64,000 nucleotides of DNA. Source: Amphritea atlantica. GTDB taxonomy: Bacteria > Pseudomonadota > Gammaproteobacteria > Pseudomonadales > Balneatricaceae. The stretch is taken from the NCBI RefSeq assembly GCF_018860855.1, contig NZ_JAHKQE010000030.1, positions 62,001 to 126,000 on the forward strand. Direction: 5' to 3'. The notes under the pieces were generated by a model, which made no database searches, had not been told where the DNA came from, and was given only the letters and a program-made list of their open reading frames with translations. The translations under genes and the position numbers were made by a program. Of the stretch, positions 7,606-16,706 are shown one piece after another. Numbering within the stretch: the first letter of the stretch is position 1; each line of letters begins with the position of its first letter.

Positions 7606-8073
7606 TTACAACGCTTTTACCGCTTCAAGTACGTCGGCAACATGCTCTTTGACTTTTACCTTACGCCACTCTTTTCGTAATACGCCTTCGGCATCAATTA
7701 GAAAGGTGCTGCGTTCGATACCCATATGTTCTTTGCCATAGAGTTTTTTCAATTTAATGACATCAAATAGTTTGCATAAGGTTTCATCTGGGTCGCTAAT
7801 CAATTCGAAGGGAAAGGATTGCTTCGCTTTGAAATTCTCATGGGCGCGCATACCATCCCGTGATACACCAAAGATTTGTGTATTAGCTGCCTGAAACTGG
7901 TCGTACATGTCACGAAAATCCTGTCCTTCCGTGGTGCAGCCAGGCGTGCTGTCTTTCGGATAAAAATAGATGACCACGTTGGAACCTTTGAGTTCGGATA
8001 GCGTCACAGTGGTATCGCTAGTGGCAGCGGCGGTGAAGTCGGTTACTGGCTGATCAATTGTTGGCTGGCTCAT
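7606..8073 (-). CDS. bcp: Thioredoxin-dependent peroxiredoxin, Bcp/PrxQ family
   Basis: 155-residue cytoplasmic peroxidase of the thioredoxin fold reducing H2O2 and organic peroxides. The peroxidatic Cys is C46 in TPGCTTE, with the conserved FYPKDSTPGC approach and FRD after it. The resolving Cys that E. coli Bcp has five residues later is absent (Q51). The only other Cys is C100 in DETLCKLF, so resolution would run through the later helix as in other PrxQ subtypes. Gene order bepA/perM/bcp/dapA agrees with E. coli. It is divergent from dapA, with a promoter region of about 220 bases between. Confidence 0.93.
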   Translation of the reverse strand: MSQPTIDQPVTDFTAAATSDTTVTLSELKGSNVVIYFYPKDSTPGCTTEGQDFRDMYDQFQAANTQIFGVSRDGMRAHENFKAKQSFPFELISDPDETLCKLFDVIKLKKLYGKEHMGIERSTFLIDAEGVLRKEWRKVKVKEHVADVLEAVKAL

Positions 8074-8298
8074 GCATTTTCCTTAAAAATCTGGCTTAAA
8101 AACTACGCTTATCTGATTGAGATCAGTTAGAATGATACGCTTTTTATACGATAACAGATTTCACAGTTTTGGCAGCCCCTATAAACATCGTTTTTTGAAT
8201 ATTCAGATTACGCTAACTTATTGAGCTGAAATGGGTTGAGCCGCAAAACGCAGGCAAGTACCATAGACCATACTGTATACCTCTTGATGGAGACCATG

Positions 8299-9174
8299 AT
8301 GATTACTGGCAGCATTGTTGCTCTTGTTACCCCGATGAATTCAAACGGTGAGGTCGATTGGGACGCACTGGATAAGCTAGTTGATTTTCATCTGGAAAAG
8401 GGCACCGACTCAATCGTTGCTGTAGGTACAAGTGGCGAATCGGCAACACTGAGTTGTGATGAGCATTGTCAGGTTATTAAGCGGGTGGTTGATCGTGTTA
8501 GCGGTGCCATCCCTGTGATTGCCGGAACAGGTGCAAATTCTACCAGAGAAGCGATTGAGCTAACTGAAGCGGCAAAGAGCGTCGGTGTTGATGCCTGTTT
8601 GTTGGTGACGCCTTATTACAACAAGCCGACCCAAGAAGGTCTGTTTTTACATTTTAAAGCCATTGCCGAAGCGGTTGATATCCCACAGATTCTTTATAAT
8701 GTGCCGGGTCGTACCGCTTGTGACATGTTGCCTGAAACGGTATTACGTCTAGCTGAGATATCTAACATTATCGGCATTAAAGAAGCTACGGGTGATTTAG
8801 AGCGGGCGAAAACGCTAATTGATGCCGCGCCGAAAGAGTTTGCTATCTATTCGGGTGATGACGGTACAGCTGTTGAACTCATGTTGCTCGGCGGTGATGG
8901 CAATATTTCCGTAACGGCTAATGTGGCGCCGTCACAGATGGGTGAGCTTTGTCGTTTAGCGATTGCAGGTGAAGCGGAAGCTGCACGTGCTATACAGACT
9001 TCACTGATGCAGCTGCATACGGCGATGTTTGTTGAAGCTAACCCTATTCCGGTGAAATGGGCCGTTGCTGAAATGGGCTTGATCGGGCAGGGTATTCGTT
9101 TACCGCTGACCGTATTGTCTGAGCAGTACCATAATCAGGTGCGTGAAGCGCTGAAAGCCTGCGAAATTATCTGA
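8299..9174 (+). CDS. dapA: 4-hydroxy-tetrahydrodipicolinate synthase
   Basis: First committed enzyme of the lysine/diaminopimelate branch, condensing pyruvate with aspartate semialdehyde. I use ATG 8299 (MITGSIVAL), the usual family N-terminus. ATG 8296 is equally possible, with TGGAGA just upstream; the frame is open back to 8236. With this start the product has 291 residues. It has the GTSGES pyruvate loop (about 44-49), Y133 in LYNVPGRT, and the Schiff-base lysine K161 in IGIKEA. It is the first gene of an operon with bamC, 18 bases downstream, as in E. coli. Confidence 0.96.
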   Translation: MITGSIVALVTPMNSNGEVDWDALDKLVDFHLEKGTDSIVAVGTSGESATLSCDEHCQVIKRVVDRVSGAIPVIAGTGANSTREAIELTEAAKSVGVDACLLVTPYYNKPTQEGLFLHFKAIAEAVDIPQILYNVPGRTACDMLPETVLRLAEISNIIGIKEATGDLERAKTLIDAAPKEFAIYSGDDGTAVELMLLGGDGNISVTANVAPSQMGELCRLAIAGEAEAARAIQTSLMQLHTAMFVEANPIPVKWAVAEMGLIGQGIRLPLTVLSEQYHNQVREALKACEII

Positions 9175-9192
9175 AACTAACGGACAAGCATA

Positions 9193-10548
9193 ATGAGAAT
9201 AATTGCCTTGTTGCCTCTGGCAGCAGCTGTGTTAAGTATTGCCGGATGTGGTTCCTATTCTAATCCGATTTATGGTGAGAATGGCATTATCAACGACCGC
9301 AGCCAAAACTACGAAGAGGCGCAGGCAACTAAACGGCTCGAACTACCGCCTTCTATTAAGGCTCGTTCGAAATCAATGCAGGACGCGTTGGATGTTCCGA
9401 GTGCTGGTCAGACGGCCTCGCAGCGTAGTGGTAGCTTTTCTGTTCCACGTCCGGAGTTCTTTTATGCGGATGCCGGTAGTGGTTCGGTTAACCTGAAGCG
9501 TGAAGATGGTGAGAAAGTCCTCGTGGTGGACGAACCCATTGGCGATGTCTGGGTACAGTTACAGGACTTCTGGCGCTTCAATAATATTGGCTTGGCTAAA
9601 TCAGCACCGCAAGAAGGGGTGATTGAAACCGATTGGATCGATGTCGATGCTAAAGAGCTAAGCTTTGTCGATAGCATGATTAAGCGATTGACCTTCCAAG
9701 ATATTGAAGGGCCTACGAGTGATAAGTTGCGGGTATCGGTTCGACCGGTTGCTGATGACTTTAATCGTACCAGTATTTCGATGCAGCATGTGCGGGTAGC
9801 TCAGGATCAGAAGGATCAGCCGGTTAGCTGGACTGATGATGCGACGGATGTTGGTTATAAAACCGATATGATGTTTGAAATGCTGCGCTATCTGAGTAAG
9901 TCGAGCAGTAATAGCGAGAGCATGAGTATGCTGGAGCTGCGTCGCCAGCAAAATAACCTGCCACAGATGGGACGCGATTCTAAAGGTTTCCCTGCGTTGA
10001 AAATTACGGTGCCGGTTGACCAGGCATGGGCTCAAATTACTCAGGCTATCGATAAAACAGATCTTGATGTGGGTACGCGTGATCAACAGGCGGGTATTAT
10101 TTATATGACTTACACCACGTCGACACCGGTTGAAGATACTGAAAAAATGGGCTTCTTCGAGTGGTTGCATTCCGATCGTGACGAGATAACCTTTGATAGC
10201 GGTTTAGGTCGGGCGTTGGGTTTTGATGATGAAGACGACGACAATGCACCGTCTTATAGCGCTCGGAAGGTTGAAGGTGGTAAGGAAGCTATCGATGAGA
10301 GCGATGACCTTGCTAACCGAAAAGGCTTTAAAATTTGGTTAGGCGGCAAAGTGCTCTATATCTTCGAGGATGATCAGGATGCTGTATACAATGATGAGTC
10401 TGGTAAGTATGAGCATGTCGGTCAGTATCAGCTACATATGAATCGTACTGCAAACGGTGTATTTCTGACGGTTAAAACACCGGACGGTTATTCAGCGCCA
10501 GCGGTGGTTGCTGATGAGATACTCTGGCAGATTAAAGAGAAGATTTGA
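9193..10548 (+). CDS. bamC: Outer-membrane assembly lipoprotein BamC
   Basis: 451-residue lipoprotein with a signal peptide ending in the lipobox LSIAGC (lipidated C19). After it comes the poorly structured N-terminal stretch that in BamC binds BamD (residues about 20-65), then two helix-grip domains (about 90-235 and 260-450). An acidic insert at about 335-355 (DDEDDD) lies within the second domain. BamC is an accessory part of the BAM complex. The family (NlpB/DapX) and the dapA-bamC pairing match E. coli; the protein is about 100 residues longer than the E. coli one. A strong terminator follows. Confidence 0.92.
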   Translation: MRIIALLPLAAAVLSIAGCGSYSNPIYGENGIINDRSQNYEEAQATKRLELPPSIKARSKSMQDALDVPSAGQTASQRSGSFSVPRPEFFYADAGSGSVNLKREDGEKVLVVDEPIGDVWVQLQDFWRFNNIGLAKSAPQEGVIETDWIDVDAKELSFVDSMIKRLTFQDIEGPTSDKLRVSVRPVADDFNRTSISMQHVRVAQDQKDQPVSWTDDATDVGYKTDMMFEMLRYLSKSSSNSESMSMLELRRQQNNLPQMGRDSKGFPALKITVPVDQAWAQITQAIDKTDLDVGTRDQQAGIIYMTYTTSTPVEDTEKMGFFEWLHSDRDEITFDSGLGRALGFDDEDDDNAPSYSARKVEGGKEAIDESDDLANRKGFKIWLGGKVLYIFEDDQDAVYNDESGKYEHVGQYQLHMNRTANGVFLTVKTPDGYSAPAVVADEILWQIKEKI

Positions 10549-10609
10549 TCGATTATTAGATCGGGGCTGCTGGTGTTTAAATCAGTAAGCTGAGCAAATC
10601 ATAAATATT

Positions 10610-10638
10610 AAGGGGCCCTCAAAGGGGCCCCTTTTTTA
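10610..10638 (+). terminator. Rho-independent terminator after dapA-bamC
   Basis: Stem AGGGGCCC/GGGCCCCT with a six-base loop TCAAAG, followed by TTTTTT. Very GC-rich stem, well placed 60 bases after the bamC stop. Confidence 0.92.
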
Positions 10639-10662
10639 TATAACGGGTGAGGGTAAGTAACG

Positions 10663-11616
10663 ATGAAAGCAGTTTTTCTTGACCTTGATAGCTTAGATTG
10701 TGATGACCTTGATCTTAGCAAGCTAAAAGCTGAATTCAGCTGTTTTACAGGCTACGCCTCGACGACGCCATCACAGGTGGCAGAGCGGGTTGCAGAGGCT
10801 GAGGTGGTGATTGTAAATAAGGTTGTACTTGATAGTGCAGCACTAGCGGTGGCAACGCAGTTGAAGCATGTGTGCATAGCTGCCACCGGCACTAATAATG
10901 TTGATATTCAGGCGGCTGTTGAAAGAGGTATTACCGTGTCTAACTGTCAGGCGTACGGTACTGCATCGGTGGCTCAGCATGTGATGACGCTGATGTTAGC
11001 TTTGCATACCAACCTGATTGCCTATAACCAAGCGGCGCGAAATGGGCAGTGGGCCCAAGCGAAGCAGTTTTGTTTGTTGGATTACCCGATTCAGGAACTT
11101 AATGGTAAAACATTAGGTATTGTGGGTTATGGTAATCTTGGTGCGGGCGTGGCTCGGTTGGCCGAGGCCTTTGGTATGCGGGTGCTGATTGCGCAGCGTA
11201 TTGGCGGCGATACCATGGCCGGTCGTGTGGCGTTGGACGAGTTACTGCCGCAGGTTGATGTTTTAAGTTTGCATTGTCCGTTGACGGCGCAAACCCGTGA
11301 TTTAATCAATGCTGAGGCCATTGGGCAGATGAAAACTGGCGCTTTTATTATCAATGCTGCCCGCGGCGGTATTGTTAATGAAACGGATTTGGCAGAGGCG
11401 TTGCGCAGCGGTCAATTGGCTGGGGCGGCAACCGATGTCTTGAGTGAAGAGCCACCGGTCAATGGTAATCCTTTGTTGGCGGATGATATTCCCAATCTTA
11501 TTATTACCCCGCACAGTGCTTGGGGGAGTGTACAGGCGCGGCAGCGTATAGTGGAGCAGATCACTGAAACGGTTGTTGGCTTAAAGCGAGGAGAGCACAT
11601 CAGAGTGGTGAGCTAA
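10663..11616 (+). CDS. D-2-hydroxyacid dehydrogenase (glycerate dehydrogenase-like)
   Basis: 317 residues of the NAD(P)-dependent D-2-hydroxyacid dehydrogenase family. The Rossmann motif is GIVGYGNLG (152-160). The catalytic triad is R234 (NAARGG), E263 (SEEPP) and H284 (TPHSAW). The substrate-binding loop has AATGTNN (73-79). The closest fit by eye is the hydroxypyruvate/glycerate dehydrogenase group (HprA), which reduces hydroxypyruvate to D-glycerate. Substrate cannot be settled from sequence alone. The gene stands alone after the bamC terminator. Confidence 0.88.
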   Translation: MKAVFLDLDSLDCDDLDLSKLKAEFSCFTGYASTTPSQVAERVAEAEVVIVNKVVLDSAALAVATQLKHVCIAATGTNNVDIQAAVERGITVSNCQAYGTASVAQHVMTLMLALHTNLIAYNQAARNGQWAQAKQFCLLDYPIQELNGKTLGIVGYGNLGAGVARLAEAFGMRVLIAQRIGGDTMAGRVALDELLPQVDVLSLHCPLTAQTRDLINAEAIGQMKTGAFIINAARGGIVNETDLAEALRSGQLAGAATDVLSEEPPVNGNPLLADDIPNLIITPHSAWGSVQARQRIVEQITETVVGLKRGEHIRVVS

Positions 11617-11707
11617 GCTGATAATTAAAGTAATAGCAGATTTAATCGTTTAGCTTATTGATCAGCTAGGGATAAACGAAGGCTTTATCTTGTGTTGATG
11701 AGGCTGC

Positions 11708-12346
11708 TTAGAACGGACAGGAAGCGCTAAAGGACAACCGCTCCTGAGTGGCTGGATGGTTGAAGCTGAGCGATTCGGCATGCAGGAGCAAGCGTTCCGA
11801 GCGTGTCCGTTGATCGGGGTTGGCATAAAAGCGGTCGCCGAGAATCGGATGCCCTAGGTATTGCATATGCACTCGCAATTGATGCGAACGTCCCGTTATT
11901 GGCGTGAGTTCGACTCGGGTAGCATTAGTTAGATATTCGAGGACCTGCCAGTGGGTCTGTGCCGGTTTACCTTGTTCATGGTCGATAATCTGTAAGGGGC
12001 GATTGTCCCAATCGCAACGCAGTGGTTGATCAACCGTGCCGCTGGCTCGCGGTAGTCTACCGTCCACAATCGCTTGATAGCGCTTCTCTGTTAGACGCTC
12101 TTGAAACTGAATGCTCAGATGGCGGTGGCTCTCTCTGCTCAGCCCTAGCACCATGATGCCAGAGGTCGGATAATCGAGCCGGTGAACGATGAGGGCGGTT
12201 GGGAAGCGTTGCTGAACCCGACGCCAGAGGCAATCCTGCTTATCCTCTCCGCGGCCAGGCACGGAGAGTAGATCAGGGTCTTTATGGACGACCAGGATAT
12301 GGTTATCGGCGTAGAGAATCTTCTGCTCATCAATCGCTGTCATCAT
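11708..12346 (-). CDS. rluA: Pseudouridine synthase RluA
   Basis: The frame extends to 12430, but the natural start is the ATG at 12346, one base after the rlmD stop (TGAGATG), giving 212 residues, close to E. coli RluA at 219. The catalytic aspartate is D58 in HRLD. LLSVPGRGEDK, RCDWDNRPLQ, GKPAQTHW and ITGRSHQLRVHM are all characteristic of RluA rather than RluC/RluD, and there is no S4 domain. RluA modifies U746 of 23S rRNA and U32 of some tRNAs. Translation is probably coupled to rlmD, making a two-gene 23S rRNA modification operon. Confidence 0.93.
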   Translation of the reverse strand: MMTAIDEQKILYADNHILVVHKDPDLLSVPGRGEDKQDCLWRRVQQRFPTALIVHRLDYPTSGIMVLGLSRESHRHLSIQFQERLTEKRYQAIVDGRLPRASGTVDQPLRCDWDNRPLQIIDHEQGKPAQTHWQVLEYLTNATRVELTPITGRSHQLRVHMQYLGHPILGDRFYANPDQRTRSERLLLHAESLSFNHPATQERLSFSASCPF

Positions 12347-12347
12347 C

Positions 12348-13742
12348 TCAGCGATTGATGCCTTTGCCGGCAAACAGTTTCTTTTTCTGTTGTTTCTTTT
12401 TGCCACGTACAAACAGCGCCATCGATTCAATATGGTGAGTTTGTGGAAACATATCCATGACGAGGAACTGCCGTAGTTGATAACCTTCGCTGGCCAGTAA
12501 TTCGCTATCGCGGGCGAGGGCGCCTGGGTTGCAGGAGATATACAGAATCAACTCGGGCCGCTGCTGGCAAATTTGTGGTATCAACGCTGCGGCACCACTA
12601 CGAGGTGGATCAAGAATAACCTTATTGTAAGCATCTCGAAACCATTGCAGGCCAGTTAAGTCATCGGCTAGATTGCCGCAGAAGAAGCGACAATTATCGA
12701 GTTGGTTTAAACGGGCGTTTTGTTCAGCCTGTTCCACCATGGTCACGCTGCCTTCGATACCGGTGACCGATGCCCCTGAATGAGCGACTGGCAGGGAGAA
12801 ATTACCTAAACCGCAAAACAGGTCAAGGACTTTATCATCGGCTTTAAGATCCAGTAATTGACAAGCCTTAGAGACCATCTGTTGGTTAATCTCAGCGTTA
12901 ACCTGAATGAAATCACCTGGGCGAAACTGCAGTGTTAATTGGTTTAGTGAATAGCTAACCGGCTCAACATCACTATTGTCGGGTTCGGTGCCAATTATCT
13001 GTTGCTGCAGGTTTAGGTCATAATGTGCAGCAAGAGAGGTAAAGATGGCTAGGTGTTGTTCGTTAAGCGGTTTCTTTAGCCGCAATGATAGATAGCCGCC
13101 CTGATCTCCCAAGTCGATATCCAGTTGGGTGATATATTTGATATCACCGCTATCACGTAAGGCTTCTCTTACTCGGCTGAAGATGTCGCTGACACGTTTG
13201 TCTAATACGATGCAGCTATCGATCTGGCTGAGTAGGTGACTACCTCGCCGGCGAAAACCGACAATGGGCTCGCCATCGGATAGCTGATTAATACCGATCC
13301 GAGCGCTGCGTCGATAGTGCCAATCAGTAGCAGTCAGCGGCGCTTCTATTTTTGTGGGTTTGGTATGGCCGATCCGTTCCAGTTGTTCAATCACTAGCGA
13401 CTGTTTTAAGCTGAGCTGCTCGGCGTTGTCCAGATGTTGTAGGTCACATCCGCCGCAGTGTTGATAGTGAGGGCAGGCGGGTTCGATCCGGTGGCTAGAC
13501 GACGTTAATATCGTGTCAGTATGGCCAAGATAGAGGTTGGCTTTTTCCTCGGTCAGACGGGCCGTCACCTGTTCACCGGGAAGGGCGTTAGCGATAAATG
13601 CTGCTTTGCCCTGGTAGCGTCCGATTCCTCTACCATCATGGCTCAGGGATTCGATATTTAATTCTACCGGTTCGGTCGGTAAAGGGTGGGCTGGCTTGCG
13701 AGCCGGGCGCTGATTTTTTGGACGGGAACGGTTCGGTTTCAT
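12348..13742 (-). CDS. rlmD: 23S rRNA (uracil-1939-C5)-methyltransferase
   Basis: 464 residues. A basic Arg/Lys/Pro-rich tail (1-22) precedes a TRAM RNA-binding domain (about 25-85). The [4Fe-4S] cysteines are in CPHYQHCGGC plus a later Cys in DSCIVLD. The C-terminal Rossmann methyltransferase has DLFCGLGNFS (SAM site), DPPRSGA and the nucleophile/shuttle Cys in YISCNPG. All are features of RlmD (RumA). rluA follows immediately downstream on the same strand. The C-terminus is Lys/Gln-rich. Confidence 0.95.
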   Translation of the reverse strand: MKPNRSRPKNQRPARKPAHPLPTEPVELNIESLSHDGRGIGRYQGKAAFIANALPGEQVTARLTEEKANLYLGHTDTILTSSSHRIEPACPHYQHCGGCDLQHLDNAEQLSLKQSLVIEQLERIGHTKPTKIEAPLTATDWHYRRSARIGINQLSDGEPIVGFRRRGSHLLSQIDSCIVLDKRVSDIFSRVREALRDSGDIKYITQLDIDLGDQGGYLSLRLKKPLNEQHLAIFTSLAAHYDLNLQQQIIGTEPDNSDVEPVSYSLNQLTLQFRPGDFIQVNAEINQQMVSKACQLLDLKADDKVLDLFCGLGNFSLPVAHSGASVTGIEGSVTMVEQAEQNARLNQLDNCRFFCGNLADDLTGLQWFRDAYNKVILDPPRSGAAALIPQICQQRPELILYISCNPGALARDSELLASEGYQLRQFLVMDMFPQTHHIESMALFVRGKKKQQKKKLFAGKGINR

Positions 13743-13828
13743 GTGCTTCTCCTGACGAAGGGCGGATTCTACCAGTGACCGCTGATTAAAGCATCCGCAG
13801 AGGCTTGAATGGCCGTCAGATTAGGGTG

Positions 13829-13906
13829 TATCGGTCAGCTTTTTATGGATGGTTGATGACTATCGGCGTAAAGCTTTAACTTTAAGGCTGTTTTATCGGT
13901 GTAAAG
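13829..13906. repeat. Three spaced TATCGGY repeats before the TrpD2-like gene
   Basis: TATCGGT at 13829, TATCGGCGTAAAG at 13861 and TATCGGTGTAAAG at 13894 lie in direct orientation 32 and 33 bases apart, close to three helical turns. They fill the rlmD/trpD2 divergent promoter region. Similar spacing is seen in arrays of activator or repressor sites, but no known motif is recognised. Confidence 0.3.
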
Positions 13907-13973
13907 GCTTCATGCGGATAGCATCGAGGGTATAAAATCAGCATAACTTTAATTAACGGGCCAGAGAAAATCT

Positions 13974-14972
13974 ATGTTACAGAAGCAGCCATCAGTGGAG
14001 CATCCTTTTGCCCCCTTTGTACGAATTCTTGGTAAAGGAAAGCTAGGGTCTCGTTCCCTGAGTCAGGTTGAAGCTCGTGAAGCGATGCAAATGATTTTAG
14101 ATGATCGAGTAGAGCCTGAGCAATTGGGGGCTTTTTTGATGCTGCTGCGGGTTAAAGAGGAATCGCCTGAAGAGTTGGCTGGTTTTATTGAAGCGGTGCG
14201 TGGTCGATGTGGTGCGCCGGCATCGCTCGAGGTTGATCTAGATTGGTCAACTTATGCGGGTAAAAAGCGCCAGCTGCCATGGTTTATTCTGGCGGCATTA
14301 TTATTATCTGCCAATGGTATTCGAGTGTTTATGCATGGGGCTAGAGGTCATACGCCTGAGCGGATCTATACAGAAGATTGTCTATCGTTGTTTGGTATTA
14401 AAGCCTGTGTTGATTGGAATCAGGTTGCACAATCGTTAGATTCAACCCAGTTCGCTTTTATGTCGATTGAGGCATTGAGTCCACGAATGAGTCGAATTAT
14501 CAATCTACGGCCAGTGTTAGGGCTTCGCTCTCCAGTCCATACGCTTTGTCGGCTTATCAATCCGCTGCACGCTAGCCATACCGTTGATGGTGTGTTTCAT
14601 CCAGCTTATGGTCCGATGCATCAGAAAGCGGCACAGTTGCTGGGCGTTAAAAATGGATTAACGATTAAAGGGGATGGCGGTGAAGCGGAAGTCAAGCCGG
14701 ATGCTGAATGTGATCTGCAATGGACTCGTGGGGGTGATTATTCGACCAGTATCTGGCCGCGCTATTATCCAAGGCGTTTAGTCAAGCAGGAGCTTGATAG
14801 TGCCGACTTAGTGAAATTGTGGCGTGGAGAAATTGAGCATGAGTACGGTGTGGGTGCGGTGATCTCCACCCTTGCGCTGATACTTAAGCTGCTCAATAAG
14901 GCGAAAGATCATGATAGCTGCATTAGGCTAGCAGAGCAGATGTGGCAGGATAGAAATAAAACTCAATATTAA
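13974..14972 (+). CDS. TrpD2/YbiB-family protein (anthranilate phosphoribosyltransferase-like)
   Basis: 332 residues with the nucleoside phosphorylase/AnPRT fold: an N-terminal helical domain carrying REAMQMILDD and EQLGAFLMLLRVKEES, then the larger alpha/beta domain. The glycine-rich phosphoribosyl-pyrophosphate loop of true TrpD (GTGGD) is not kept; the equivalent place reads ANGIRVFMHGARGH. This matches the TrpD2 (E. coli YbiB) group, which has the TrpD fold but binds nucleic acid rather than making tryptophan. No other trp gene is nearby. ATG 13974 is preceded by AGAGAAAA. An ATP/DNA-related role is inferred only from the family. Confidence 0.78.
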   Translation: MLQKQPSVEHPFAPFVRILGKGKLGSRSLSQVEAREAMQMILDDRVEPEQLGAFLMLLRVKEESPEELAGFIEAVRGRCGAPASLEVDLDWSTYAGKKRQLPWFILAALLLSANGIRVFMHGARGHTPERIYTEDCLSLFGIKACVDWNQVAQSLDSTQFAFMSIEALSPRMSRIINLRPVLGLRSPVHTLCRLINPLHASHTVDGVFHPAYGPMHQKAAQLLGVKNGLTIKGDGGEAEVKPDAECDLQWTRGGDYSTSIWPRYYPRRLVKQELDSADLVKLWRGEIEHEYGVGAVISTLALILKLLNKAKDHDSCIRLAEQMWQDRNKTQY

Positions 14973-15007
14973 CCGACATAGCATCATAAGCTGGGTGTTC
15001 GATGGTT

Positions 15008-15037
15008 TGTCCGATAGGAGGATGCTCTTATCGGACA
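15008..15037. terminator. Hairpin between convergent genes
   Basis: Nine-base perfect stem TGTCCGATA/TATCGGACA with a 12-base loop, in the 71-base gap between the convergent TrpD2-like and antiporter genes. It is well placed to end both transcripts, but there is no clear T-run on either side, so it may be a weak or Rho-assisted terminator. Confidence 0.5.
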
Positions 15038-15043
15038 TTGGCC

Positions 15044-16231
15044 CTAATCTCTTCTCAGCTTGTCTGAAACAGCAATAGGATTGGGGTAGTTAAAGATAAC
15101 AATATAGGTCGATAACAAGAACGTTAGAATGGCGGTTGCCTGTATCACATGGGAAGCTTCTTGGCCGATCATCGATGCACTGGTGGCCATATAAGCTATC
15201 AGTAGGGAAAACTCACTGATTTGGCCTAAGCGAAAACCGACTTCCCACGCGAGTGTTTTGCTATCGCTGATATTGTGCAGTAGAAAGCGAAACACGATCG
15301 GCTTAATCACCAGTACCAGCAGCGCTAAGATGATTGACGGTACAATAATCTGTCCTAGCAGTCCTAGATTGAAGCTTGCACCGATAGAAAAGAAAAACAG
15401 AATTAGGAAGAAGTCGCGCAAAGGTTTAAGGCTGGTCGCGATATATTGAGCGATAGGGCTGGTTGCTAAGCTAACGCCGGCAATAAAAGCACCGATCTCA
15501 GCAGACAAGCCGACCGCGTGGGCGAGCTCCGCTAGACCGAGGCACCAGCCGATCGCTAATAAGAAGATGTATTCGTGGAAACGGTCAAATTTCTGAATCA
15601 ATGGCAGCAAAATATAGCGGACAAAAGCTAAGGCGCCACCAATGATCAAGGGTAAGGCAATGATCGTTTTTAGGAAGGTGAAGAATTGGCTGGCCTCGCC
15701 ATCGCCACTGTTGAGTAATAATAATACCAGAATAGCGATGACGTCTTGAAGTAGCAGCAGACCGACCACCAATTCGCCGGTGTATTTGTGGTGTAGAACG
15801 GTTGTGGGGAGCAGTTTGATGCCGATAATGGTGCTGGAAAACATCAGGGCGACACCAATAATAATAGCTTCGGTGCGGGTGAATCCGAAGGCGATCCCGA
15901 CGCCATAGCCGATTGCCATAAAGATAATCGCGCTAAAAACAGCGACTAAAGTCGCCTTTTTTAGCATATGCACTAGATGGCTTGGCTGCATATCGAGCCC
16001 TAACAGAAAGAGTAGGAAGATAATGCCGACGTGTGAAATATCAGAGAGTAAAGCTGTATCCTGAATATAACTGTAGCCATAAGGGCCTAAAATGGCACCC
16101 AGTACGATATAGGCAACTAGTAAGGGTTGTCGAGTATAAAGGGCGATAGAGGCCAGCACAGCGGCACCGGTAAAAATCAGAAAGAAAGAGAAAACCAGGC
16201 TCTGTTGCATCATAGCTAAAGTGATATCCAA
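15044..16231 (-). CDS. CPA2-family cation:proton antiporter
   Basis: 395 residues, almost entirely hydrophobic, with about 11-12 helices of the Na+/H+ exchanger (KefB/KefC/MdrP-like) fold. Typical segments are GPYGYSY near residue 50, LLFLLGLDMQPS near 93-104, the LLLQDVIAI helix with its conserved Asp near 183, and the GLSAEIGAFIAGVSLA helix. There is no C-terminal TrkA-N or TrkA-C domain, so it is a short transporter-only version. Possible ions are K+ or Na+; selectivity cannot be told. Another in-frame Met (residue 7) could be the start. Monocistronic. Confidence 0.87.
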   Translation of the reverse strand: MDITLAMMQQSLVFSFFLIFTGAAVLASIALYTRQPLLVAYIVLGAILGPYGYSYIQDTALLSDISHVGIIFLLFLLGLDMQPSHLVHMLKKATLVAVFSAIIFMAIGYGVGIAFGFTRTEAIIIGVALMFSSTIIGIKLLPTTVLHHKYTGELVVGLLLLQDVIAILVLLLLNSGDGEASQFFTFLKTIIALPLIIGGALAFVRYILLPLIQKFDRFHEYIFLLAIGWCLGLAELAHAVGLSAEIGAFIAGVSLATSPIAQYIATSLKPLRDFFLILFFFSIGASFNLGLLGQIIVPSIILALLVLVIKPIVFRFLLHNISDSKTLAWEVGFRLGQISEFSLLIAYMATSASMIGQEASHVIQATAILTFLLSTYIVIFNYPNPIAVSDKLRRD

Positions 16232-16680
16232 TCGATTCAGGGCAGGAGGGACTCAGGAGCTGAGCACCCCTTAGTTTAACGAATCTATGGACGGATATGA
16301 ACCCAGCTGCGGCATATATAAATAAAAATGAATATAAAAAAACAGAGGGTCCTGCTTGATGAATAATCTGTCTTAGTTCAGTTTCAATGAGGCGTAAAAC
16401 CTAGCGTTGGGCTGGTGGAACTAGATAGATGGAAGCATTTCAGTCCCAATTGATACTATTTCACAGCATGTTCCGGATTGTATCGGCAGCGAGTATTGTT
16501 TGAGTTAAAAGGGTTGGTTGGAGTATCTAGAGAGATGCCTGACAAACGGCTTATCTCGGTTGTCGAAAGAGTGTTTGCAGATCGTTGAATTTCAGATCAG
16601 AATAACCCAAAGCGTGTCTCTAAGGTCTGAAGTGGGGCAGTCTAAGCGATTTATAAAAAGGCGGAAATGCTATTTTTGCT
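16232..16680. other. Long intergenic region without recognised genes
   Basis: 449 bases between the antiporter start and the nfuA promoter. Translation in six frames gives nothing that looks like protein, and no tRNA-like or strong hairpin structure is obvious. The part near 16240-16330 should contain the antiporter promoter. A small RNA cannot be ruled out by eye. Confidence 0.4.
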
Positions 16681-16681
16681 A

Positions 16682-16706
16682 ATAACTGAGTATTTTACTC
16701 GGGATT
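16682..16706 (+). promoter_or_regulatory. Candidate IscR type-1 box in the nfuA promoter
   Basis: The bases read ATAACTGAGTATTTTACTCG followed by GGAT, a near match to the sites of the iscR promoter in E. coli (ATA..TGAC.A.TTTACTCGGGA from memory). The inverted GAGTA/TACTC core surrounds TTT. It overlaps the -35 of the promoter described next, the arrangement expected for repression by [2Fe-2S]-IscR. It lies 55 bases before the nfuA ATG. Confidence 0.65.

Noticed and set aside
9658-10170. Open frame of 170 codons opposite bamC
   Set aside because: It is antisense to bamC, with composition typical of a shadow frame and no recognisable domain.
13974-14972. Annotation as anthranilate phosphoribosyltransferase TrpD
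   Set aside because: The PRPP-binding glycine motif is not conserved and no trp genes are nearby; the TrpD2/YbiB group fits better.
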